A stretch of 37,063 nt of DNA. Origin: a virus. The position numbers and the translations under genes are program-made. Shown in pieces: positions 16,327 through 23,988 of the stretch (within the stretch, counting starts at the first letter, position 1; every line of letters starts with the position of its first letter). The stretch covers positions 1-37,063 of the IMG/VR virus record IMGVR_UViG_3300023176_003816. The stretch is one strand, 5' to 3'. The notes under the pieces are model-generated. The model was not told the DNA's origin. It saw only the letters and a list, made by a program, of their open reading frames with translations, and made no database searches.

Positions 16327-16989
16327 TCAAGCATCATACGGCCACTTGTCACCTTCGTCCATCTCAACAGGCAAAGGAACAACATCCTTTCTGGTGGCAT
16401 TGACAGTGTAATAGGCATTCACAGGTCCACCAGAAGCAGATTTCACAATGACCTGCTTACCCCAATTGATCTTTTCAACAAACAGATCTTGCCAACATCC
16501 CATTGGTGTCAGGTGAACAGTAATGGAATCAATATCAACCAGTCCATCCCAGTAGTCAGGCAAATTGATCACATTGCAGTCCTTCATAGTGCCACGGAAG
16601 TAGACACCATTCTCAGGTCCTTCCAGGCAAGCATGAACAAGCCTCTTACCTTCTTTAGTGGGGTGAGGAATGTTGAATGGTTTTACAGTAAAAGTTCCTG
16701 TGTTGGCAGTTACATTTCCACTGAGAGTGATAGAAGCACCAGTATAAACAGTAACTCCAGCTTGACCACAGGCAGGGATTGGTGTGATAGCAGTATTTAC
16801 TTGAAGAGTATTGATCTGTGCATTGCCATAATAGTATGGAGTGCAAGGTTCAAAACCACCAATGGGATCAGGATCTACATCATCATTTGTAGAGAACTTT
16901 TGAATAAAATCAAATCTTGTAGATGGTGTTCCAGTAACCACTGGATCTGTGCAATTTTGTGTTCCTAATGTTTGTGGTACAAATGTCAT
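16327..16989 (-). CDS. Virion structural protein with IPHP-type C-terminal domain
   Basis: A 220-aa protein. From about residue 100 it carries FNIPHPTKEGKRLVHACLEG, VYFRG, NLPDYWDGLV, SITVHLTPMG and NAYYTVNATRKD. This is the conserved domain found in cyanophage structural proteins and related to sequences near phage fibre C-termini. The N-terminal 100 residues are Pro/Thr-rich and contain several Cys. The next gene downstream has the same domain and order, so the two are paralogues. It overlaps that neighbour's stop-start context (ATGA) and lies in the hub-to-fibre part of the cassette. A tail-tip or fibre-base role is inferred. Confidence 0.7.
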   Translation of the reverse strand: MTFVPQTLGTQNCTDPVVTGTPSTRFDFIQKFSTNDDVDPDPIGGFEPCTPYYYGNAQINTLQVNTAITPIPACGQAGVTVYTGASITLSGNVTANTGTFTVKPFNIPHPTKEGKRLVHACLEGPENGVYFRGTMKDCNVINLPDYWDGLVDIDSITVHLTPMGCWQDLFVEKINWGKQVIVKSASGGPVNAYYTVNATRKDVVPLPVEMDEGDKWPYDA

Positions 16990-17777
16990 TTCTGGTTCTC
17001 CTTAACATCATAGTGGTATCCTGAGATAGAATACTCTTCATTATTACCTGGATAATCTCCTGGTGTCTTTCCTTCATACTCTGGAATCAGTTTCTCACCA
17101 TCTTTCCTTTCGGCATAGATGTGATAGAAGCAATTGATGGGAATGCCACTCTTAGATTGAAGATAGATCTTCTCAGCATCAATTCTCTTCACAATAATAT
17201 CCTGATGAGCACCAATTGGAGTCAGATTTACTGTGATAGAATCCTGATACACAAAATCCTTCCAATATTCTGGAAGATTGATTTCAGTTTTGTTCTTTAC
17301 CTTACCTCTGATGTATACATCATTAGTTGGTGCTTCTGGACAGGTGTGTCTCAATCTCCATCCTTTCTTTGATGGGTGTGGGATATCAAAGTTCTTCTTT
17401 GCAGAAAGAATATGAAGACCACATCTGGATGCCACTTCTCCTTGAGCAATAAGATTGGTTCCTACATTGATTCCTAAGTTAGTATCAATCTGACCAAGAA
17501 ATGCGGAAGATCCTTGAACAGCAAGAGAATATGGATTATTGATACCAGTGCAAAGTGCTCCTGGAATCAAAGGTGGTCCCAAGAGATCTGGATTGGTAAC
17601 AGGACCAATCATTGTAGTTGCCCAAACATTTGGAAAAACATTTGGGTTGCCCATGATAACTGGACCTTCCATATAGGCAGATCCACGAATCTCAAGAGGA
17701 CCTCTACCCAAACATTCAGGATTGCCTTGTCCTACAAATAATCTTTTACCAATATAGGCATCAGGTAACTTAGCCAT
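16986..17777 (-). CDS. Paralogous virion structural protein, 263 aa
   Basis: A 263-aa paralogue of the adjacent 220-aa protein. The shared C-terminal domain has FDIPHPSKKGWRLRHTCPEA, VYIRG, NLPEYWKDFV, SITVNLTPIG and CFYHIYAERKD. The N-terminal half differs: it is Gly/Pro/Asn-rich with short beta segments (YIGKRLFVGQG, PLEIRGSAYMEGPVIMG). It lies directly downstream of the spike-like 193-aa gene, its ATG overlapping that gene's TAA (TAATG), and overlaps the 220-aa gene by ATGA. The position after gp5 and the spike-like protein suggests a tail-tip component, not proven. Confidence 0.7.
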   Translation of the reverse strand: MAKLPDAYIGKRLFVGQGNPECLGRGPLEIRGSAYMEGPVIMGNPNVFPNVWATTMIGPVTNPDLLGPPLIPGALCTGINNPYSLAVQGSSAFLGQIDTNLGINVGTNLIAQGEVASRCGLHILSAKKNFDIPHPSKKGWRLRHTCPEAPTNDVYIRGKVKNKTEINLPEYWKDFVYQDSITVNLTPIGAHQDIIVKRIDAEKIYLQSKSGIPINCFYHIYAERKDGEKLIPEYEGKTPGDYPGNNEEYSISGYHYDVKENQK

Positions 17778-18358
17778 TATAAAATACTCCTATTTTTATC
17801 TTCATTAGCAGATCCTCCTTTAGATCCTTTTATTTCAGTGAATCCATCAGCAATATCCACCAATCCTCCATAAATGTCACAAATGGTTTTTCCAATTACA
17901 TTTACAGTTCCATCAGAAAAGATCTTGGCAGATACTGATGCATTGGCATCAAATATTTTTGTCTTTATTAGAACTTTCTCATTAGATTCTAACCTAATAA
18001 CTCCATTCTTTCCATTTGGTCCAGATGCAATTAGATCAATGTTTATCCCCTCAATTCTAACACGTCCATTGGGAGCACGCAATACTAAGTCACCACTAAC
18101 AGCATCAATATAAACACCTGGTTTACCTTTCCCTACACGATCTCCTGCTTTGACCTGAAATGAACCTAAAGATCTACAAATTGTACCATCTTTGCGATGG
18201 TCTTCTCCAGTAGAATCTAATGTGATGTAGTGTAGTTCTTCCTGACCACTTCTTAGCATCACTGCAGACAAATTGTTGTCTTCATGAATGTGACCAAAAG
18301 ATATGTCACCATCAGCATTACCATATCTAAGAGTATGGTAGTTCTTTCTTTCTGCCAT
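17777..18358 (-). CDS. Spike-like beta-rich baseplate protein, 193 aa
   Basis: A 193-aa protein following the gp5-type gene with a TAATG overlap. Residues 75-170 consist of short alternating strands and turns (GVYIDAVSGDLVLRAPNGRV, NVIGKTICDIYGG) resembling the C-terminal beta-helix needle of T4 gp5 and VgrG. No lysozyme or OB-fold motif is present. Because the adjacent 801-aa protein has the gp5 OB-fold but no obvious needle, this gene may supply the detached spike. That is an inference from repeat texture and gene order; it could instead be an unrelated beta protein. Confidence 0.6.
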   Translation of the reverse strand: MAERKNYHTLRYGNADGDISFGHIHEDNNLSAVMLRSGQEELHYITLDSTGEDHRKDGTICRSLGSFQVKAGDRVGKGKPGVYIDAVSGDLVLRAPNGRVRIEGINIDLIASGPNGKNGVIRLESNEKVLIKTKIFDANASVSAKIFSDGTVNVIGKTICDIYGGLVDIADGFTEIKGSKGGSANEDKNRSIL

Positions 18359-20763
18359 TAAAGTTTACCTACACAGTCAATTACTGTTATCAGATCACCA
18401 GTTACTGGTTTATCTACATCTTCACCAATTCTATCTATGCACAATTGTGGCAAGAGAATTGCATTATATCCAGTGGCACTCTCTATGGTCACAGTTGGAA
18501 GTTCAGTAAATCCTTCACCACCCTTTGTTACCTTGATACTTTCAACTCTACCAAATCTATTGAAGGTAGCAACTGCTTCTGCACCATTGCTTGGTTCAAT
18601 CACTACTCTATCATTAGCACTATAGTTTACACCAGCATTTTCAATAATGATGTCACAAAGATAAAGAACAGCAGGATATGCTCCAGTGCTTAATGTTGGT
18701 GCAAGACCACGCAATGATCCATAATTAACTTCTGGAGTTGTAATACATCCATCTCTCTTCATGATGTGTGGAACTCCTCCAAGAATTTCTTCCCCACCAC
18801 CAGAATCACTATTGGGTTCTGTAACAACTCTTGCACCAGCAGGAATTGTCACTGAGTCCCCTGCCACAACACAAACTCTATTGCCTGGTGGGATGGGGAT
18901 CTCATAATCACCATTCTCATGTTGAATAATGGTCTCATTATTCTCTGCCCAAGTTCTACCACTACCACCCAAACTACCATCAGGTGAAGGCAGATAACCT
19001 GTTCCACCATCAATAATTTCAATTCCAATGATACCTGTTGTCTCTGTACCATCTGGAAGAGTTCCTGTTGGATCTGTTGTAGTTTCTCCAACAATAACTG
19101 TACCAATAATAGGTCTAATTACAGCTCCATCACCTTTTCCACACTGATCATACACCTTACCAAAGGTATCACCAACCAAATAATTGATACCCGCATTGAC
19201 AACCTCTGCGCCAATGACTGATCCCTGACCACTTACAACAAGATTGACAGCAGCTCCTGTTCCACCACCAAAGAATTGTGCAAGTGGTGGTCCACATGCT
19301 ACTGGTCCAGTGAAACATCCACTTAAATCAAACATTGAATTGATATCGAGATTGAAGTTGAAGTTATCTCCATTCAAAGTGTCTGAAACTTCTCCTGGAT
19401 AAGATGTGACTTTGTTTATCAATCCTTGAATATTTCCTGCAACTGAGTTACCTGCACCTAACCACATGCTCCATTCATCCACAGTTGTACACTCTGGATC
19501 ATCATCACAACTCAGGAATGAAAGAACATCTTTGATCAGATCAAGAGCATCACCAACAATAGAAACTGCTCCACCAACAATAGAATTGAATGCACCAAAC
19601 ACTTGACCAATGACGCTATTGATCAATGATGCAATCTGACTCAGGATACTTCCTAAGAAATTATCAACTAAGCATTGTGCAGTATTGACAACCTTGAGAG
19701 CAGCACCTCTGATAAAATCAGCAATAACACTGATCAAACTTGCAATTATTTTTCTAAACAAGCAACTAAAGGCATCATTAGCAGATCTTCTTGCCTTATC
19801 AAGGGCTGGTTGTTCATTTGGAAACACTAAGTTGTAAAGTTTTTTGGCAACACTATCAATCTTTTTATTAATTTGTTTCTCTACATCATTCAAAACTGAT
19901 TTGATTGCTTCCATTATCTTTGCAGTTTTCTTTGCAATCCACTCATCAATGTCTTTTTGTATATCAGCAGTTTTCTTGGCAACATCAAACTGAAACTTGT
20001 AAACTGACTTCTTTATCTTCTCTATCTCATTGAGAGTATTTTGAAGTTCTTTGCTAATTTGTCCTAATTTGGATTTGCAATCAGTAGATGTTGCTAAGGT
20101 CGCTTCTATCTTTCCATCAGCCCTTTTACCTGCGCCATCAAGGTCCTTTATCTGACCACCAGTAGGGCTCTGTATAGTTACACTTGCAATACTATATGTT
20201 GAAGCACTTGGTGAAAATAAAGTGTCAGATTGAGAGATTGCTGCTGCAGTAGTAATGCCAGTCAGTGGAGCAACAACACCTTGATTTGGATTTAGTTTTT
20301 GTGCATAGACAGGAACTTTTGCCTCATCAAATCCATTGAAAGGTCTAAATCCACTGGCAGGTAATCCCTTTAGAATCTGATTGTAATTATTGTGTCCAAT
20401 AGCACCCATGATGATGGGATTCTGTGCATCCTCACCATCCAAAAAGAATCCAAAGACAAAAGTACCTTGAGTCAGGTTAGCAGATTGCCATGATGCTCCA
20501 CCACCACCTCCTGCAGTGGTTGGATACATGACATGTGCCCAAGGAAGATCCTTATCTGGCAATTCTTTTAGGTTATCTGTGTGATAACCCATAATGCGAA
20601 CCTTATATCTCTCACTAAAACCTGGAGTTTGGTTTGTAGAGGTGACAGTTCTTCCAGTCAGATTACCTTTCCATTCTTTTTCTGGAGCAATCTGACCTAT
20701 CCACCAGATGAAACCATCTCTACCTACAAAATGCTTTTTGAATAAACCTTGCTGTTCTATCAT
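18358..20763 (-). CDS. gp5: Baseplate hub protein, gp5 OB-fold type, no lysozyme
   Basis: The 801-aa protein has the gp5/VgrG OB-fold signature in residues 15-123: YKVRIMGYHT, LPWAHVMYPT, a Gly-rich loop, GTFVFGFFLDGEDAQNPIIMGAIG. T4 gp5 is 575 aa and carries a lysozyme domain after this. Here residues about 205-330 are a Lys/Glu-rich coiled coil, 330-420 are hydrophobic helices with Cys, and the C-terminal 380 are beta-rich and Gly-rich; no lysozyme motif is seen. It acts at the tail tip under the gp27-type hub. Candidate peptidoglycan hydrolases are instead in the two tape-measure-like genes upstream. No strong ribosome site precedes the ATG at 20763. Confidence 0.85.
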   Translation of the reverse strand: MIEQQGLFKKHFVGRDGFIWWIGQIAPEKEWKGNLTGRTVTSTNQTPGFSERYKVRIMGYHTDNLKELPDKDLPWAHVMYPTTAGGGGGASWQSANLTQGTFVFGFFLDGEDAQNPIIMGAIGHNNYNQILKGLPASGFRPFNGFDEAKVPVYAQKLNPNQGVVAPLTGITTAAAISQSDTLFSPSASTYSIASVTIQSPTGGQIKDLDGAGKRADGKIEATLATSTDCKSKLGQISKELQNTLNEIEKIKKSVYKFQFDVAKKTADIQKDIDEWIAKKTAKIMEAIKSVLNDVEKQINKKIDSVAKKLYNLVFPNEQPALDKARRSANDAFSCLFRKIIASLISVIADFIRGAALKVVNTAQCLVDNFLGSILSQIASLINSVIGQVFGAFNSIVGGAVSIVGDALDLIKDVLSFLSCDDDPECTTVDEWSMWLGAGNSVAGNIQGLINKVTSYPGEVSDTLNGDNFNFNLDINSMFDLSGCFTGPVACGPPLAQFFGGGTGAAVNLVVSGQGSVIGAEVVNAGINYLVGDTFGKVYDQCGKGDGAVIRPIIGTVIVGETTTDPTGTLPDGTETTGIIGIEIIDGGTGYLPSPDGSLGGSGRTWAENNETIIQHENGDYEIPIPPGNRVCVVAGDSVTIPAGARVVTEPNSDSGGGEEILGGVPHIMKRDGCITTPEVNYGSLRGLAPTLSTGAYPAVLYLCDIIIENAGVNYSANDRVVIEPSNGAEAVATFNRFGRVESIKVTKGGEGFTELPTVTIESATGYNAILLPQLCIDRIGEDVDKPVTGDLITVIDCVGKL

Positions 20764-20767
20764 TGTT

Positions 20768-22300
20768 TTATACTAATCTTGCTACTGGTACTAAATCCAT
20801 GGATGTATATGTTTCTGTTGGTGTAACTCTATGACAGACATTTGCTATCATATAATTTCCTGTTAAATTTTTATCTTCTTCTGGTTCATTACCCACAGAT
20901 GATCCTCCACCACCAACTGCTTCAAATATACAATGGATGATATTTCCAGCAACCATACTAAAATCACCAGATATAACAATATTTAACTTCTCTCTGAATA
21001 GATTATTATATTGCATGATAGACTGGACCATGTTCTTAGGTGCATCATTGGTGGGATTTAAAGGATCATTTCTCCAACTTTCCAACTCAGCTTCTGAAGT
21101 AACTCCAGATGGTAAAGTGCCAATGTCAAGAATATGGCTCATTAGTCTGGATGGAGAATATGTAAGTGTTCTATCTGGCAATGCTCTGAGTTGAGGAATT
21201 GTTTTACCCTCAAGCACTGCAGCAGTAAAAGTTTCCTTATACACTTCATTTCTATCTAAAATATCTGCAATAATATCAAAGTCTCTGACTTTATAATCCA
21301 TAGAATAAAAGTCAAAAAATATTGTTCTATTATTGTAGGATCCAAGAGCTAAATCTTTTTGAGTATCAAGAGAAGTATCTACAGTGTATGTTAAAATCAA
21401 ATTATCCCCTTGGTTCAGATCTATAGATTTTGCAGAAGTACTCACAAAGTTCTTGACCCTAAAGGTATATTTTCTACCCTCAGATGTGTTTACCACATTT
21501 ACTTTCCTCTTGGATCTGCTTTTTTTATCCTCTTCGCCAAAAAATCTATTAGCCAAGGAGACAAAATGCATACCCAACCTTGTCTGGAAAAATACAAATC
21601 CAGCCCTTCTATTAATTGTTGGAATGTTTGATACTGGAAGTGGAACTCCTTTACTTGCTAACTTTGTACAGACACCAAAAGGTTTACTATCATTTCCTAT
21701 AAAATTATAAGTCAATGCAGTTTCTTCAACTTCTATGAGACTTTCTTCTACTCTTAGAACATCTTTGACTATTTTTTTGACACTATCGCTAATTTTTCCA
21801 TCATATCTTTTTGATACTCTAACCAATTCATTAGTAAATGCTTCTCTTGAAACTAAATCTATGGCATAATAATTTTTCAAAGAACTTGTACTGACATCTC
21901 TTATTCTTGAGACATACATTCCATTATACATTTTTAAATTATTGAGAGATTTTCCTCTCCCATCTATATCAACTCTGTTATTATAATTATTATCCTCAAT
22001 ATCAAAATCAACTCTATTACCACCACCTATACCAGGATATAAATTGCCCTGAGAATTCCCCAAAATTCCACCAGGAGATGCTTTTAACTTGCCATTTGTA
22101 TAGATGTATCCACTATCAACAATTTCAACAGTTGCTGAAACATAATTAGATAAAACACTCTCATAAAAATAGAATTGAGTCAAAGATCCAGTGAGATCCA
22201 CTGCATTGCCTTCTCTGTCAGAAATGACAAATTTCTTTATATTTACTGGAGCAATTGCTGCATTGGTATTAAGGGGAACCTTTTCTTGAAAATTACTCAT
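20768..22300 (-). CDS. Baseplate hub protein, gp27-like candidate
   Basis: A 510-aa protein placed immediately upstream of gp5. Its architecture fits gp27/gp44-type hub proteins: N-terminal tube-like beta domain (VKKFVISD-type start, TQFYFYESVLSNYVSATVEIVD), a middle helical part (SDSVKKIVKDVLRVEESLIEVE) and the GFVFFQTRLGMHFVSLANRF string, which resembles the conserved phrase of hub domains that read out tail-tip position. The C-terminus (NLTGNYMIANVCHRVTPTETYTSMDLV) resembles their closing strand. T4 gp27 is 391 aa. Sequence similarity is weak, so this rests on gene order plus pattern. AGGT lies 5 nt before the ATG at 22300. Confidence 0.6.
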   Translation of the reverse strand: MSNFQEKVPLNTNAAIAPVNIKKFVISDREGNAVDLTGSLTQFYFYESVLSNYVSATVEIVDSGYIYTNGKLKASPGGILGNSQGNLYPGIGGGNRVDFDIEDNNYNNRVDIDGRGKSLNNLKMYNGMYVSRIRDVSTSSLKNYYAIDLVSREAFTNELVRVSKRYDGKISDSVKKIVKDVLRVEESLIEVEETALTYNFIGNDSKPFGVCTKLASKGVPLPVSNIPTINRRAGFVFFQTRLGMHFVSLANRFFGEEDKKSRSKRKVNVVNTSEGRKYTFRVKNFVSTSAKSIDLNQGDNLILTYTVDTSLDTQKDLALGSYNNRTIFFDFYSMDYKVRDFDIIADILDRNEVYKETFTAAVLEGKTIPQLRALPDRTLTYSPSRLMSHILDIGTLPSGVTSEAELESWRNDPLNPTNDAPKNMVQSIMQYNNLFREKLNIVISGDFSMVAGNIIHCIFEAVGGGGSSVGNEPEEDKNLTGNYMIANVCHRVTPTETYTSMDLVPVARLV

Positions 22301-22305
22301 TATAC

Positions 22306-23982
22306 CTATGCGTTATAAAGGGTGCTTTGAATAGTGTGGTCATAATATCTATTTAACGCTCCAGTGTCAGGTATCATAGCAAACTTTGTTCCACCTCCAC
22401 CAGACACTTGTTGTCCCCCTCCAGATGCAACAGGAACTATCAAAGTCTGTGCTACTTGTTCTTCATATGAAGCCTTTTTACTTACAGCAGTTGCTTGATC
22501 AAGTGCATCAGGTCCTGCTGGTTGAGCAGGTTTTACTTGTGCTGGCATTCTGTAATACTTTCCTTCTCCACCATATTCAGCAGCATATGCTGCAGGAGAT
22601 GCTTCCCAACTAAACGCTGCTTTACTACTGGAGTTTGATATGATGTTTCCATTATCTAAAACAATACCAACATGTTTTTGTCCAGGAGCAATATACAAAT
22701 CTCCAGGTTGCTGATTGCCAGGTTCAATGTATTGATATCCATCCTTTATCATAGCATTCTCTGCATCTGGAACCCAGTTAGAACTACCCCATGGTGTTTT
22801 CAATCCTGCTTTTGCAAATACTTTATTGACTGCCCATACACAACCATTTCTTCCACCATCAGGAGCTGCTGCACTACTGAATCCTTTCATAGATTGTGCT
22901 GCAGCTGCTAATGTTTTAGATGCTTGTCCAGGTATTGCAGGTGTTTGAGGATTAAAGAATCCATCTTTTATTTGCTGCTCTATTATTGCTCGTGATCTTG
23001 CTCGTTGGGGCTCCAATGCTGCTATGGACTTATCAAAATCAAGTTTGAGTTCTTGAAGAGTTTGCTTATACATCTTAAGTGCTTCTGGGTCCCATTTGTC
23101 TGGAGTAAGATGACCAAAAGTGCCTTCTATTATTGCCTTTCTCTGGGCAGGTTTTAGTCCTGGTTGTTTCCAAACTGCATTTGGTCCTGTTATTTCATCA
23201 TATTTTGCAGTTGGAGCTGCAAATACTGCAATCAAACCCAAAGCAGCCAGAGCAACCAATCCAGGTGGAGACAACAATATACTGGCAAGCAATCCAGCAA
23301 GTTTGAAGAATAATGGCAAACCAATGGTTAGTAATCCACCCAAACTCAAGAGAGATGATGCTGCAATTGTCCCCACAATTGCCATTGTTCCTATAAACAT
23401 GGCAACAAAGTTGTCTTCTAAGAATTTGAAGATTTGTGCTGTCTTCTTTGGATCACTAAACCAATTTAACAACTGCATGATGGCAGTTGAGAAAACAAAT
23501 CCCTTTAAGAAATTCAAAGCACCATCAAAAATAGATGACTTAGGACCTGCAATCTTTGCTGAATTTTTTACTACATCTTTCTGTTCCTTTATCTCTGACT
23601 GCTCTTCCTTGCTCTTCTTCTGAGCATCCTGTAAAGATTTTGCTTGAGCAACAGACTTTCTCTTCTCATTTGCCAATTCATTTTGCTTAATTTGAGTCAG
23701 AGTGTTAACATTCTGAGTTACAGAATCCAAAGTCTTTACCAATGCGCCATAAGATCCTTCTTCACCACCTTGTTTTGGAACAATACTGGCATTGATGGAT
23801 CTATAGTATGAGGTTTTTATAGTTGGAACTATTGCTGCCCTGGGTTTGACCACTATAGAGTTTGGTTTAGAAGTTTTAGTTTCTTCTGTTCCACCTCTTT
23901 TGGCTAGAGCACCTTTTTTATCTTTCTTGTCTTTCTTTTTAGATGCTATATTTTTTAGAGCACCTGTAAGTAACATCATCAT
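22306..23982 (-). CDS. Tape-measure-like protein with NlpC/P60- or CHAP-type domain
   Basis: A 558-aa protein. Residues 1-145 are basic and helical, with a coiled coil around 85-140. Residues 155-178 (FLKGFVFSTAIMQLLNWFSD) match the paralogue encoded just upstream. Residues 192-257 are strongly hydrophobic, as in tape-measure proteins. Residues 375-465 form a cysteine peptidase-type domain, with C381 in GRNGCVWAVNKV and H437 in KHVGIVLDNG, the order of NlpC/P60 and CHAP enzymes. It probably runs through the tail tube and cleaves peptidoglycan during DNA entry. Three ATGs in a row make the exact start uncertain. The hydrolase family needs a profile search to fix. Confidence 0.7.
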   Translation of the reverse strand: MMMLLTGALKNIASKKKDKKDKKGALAKRGGTEETKTSKPNSIVVKPRAAIVPTIKTSYYRSINASIVPKQGGEEGSYGALVKTLDSVTQNVNTLTQIKQNELANEKRKSVAQAKSLQDAQKKSKEEQSEIKEQKDVVKNSAKIAGPKSSIFDGALNFLKGFVFSTAIMQLLNWFSDPKKTAQIFKFLEDNFVAMFIGTMAIVGTIAASSLLSLGGLLTIGLPLFFKLAGLLASILLSPPGLVALAALGLIAVFAAPTAKYDEITGPNAVWKQPGLKPAQRKAIIEGTFGHLTPDKWDPEALKMYKQTLQELKLDFDKSIAALEPQRARSRAIIEQQIKDGFFNPQTPAIPGQASKTLAAAAQSMKGFSSAAAPDGGRNGCVWAVNKVFAKAGLKTPWGSSNWVPDAENAMIKDGYQYIEPGNQQPGDLYIAPGQKHVGIVLDNGNIISNSSSKAAFSWEASPAAYAAEYGGEGKYYRMPAQVKPAQPAGPDALDQATAVSKKASYEEQVAQTLIVPVASGGGQQVSGGGGTKFAMIPDTGALNRYYDHTIQSTLYNA

Positions 23983-23988
23983 TTCTTA

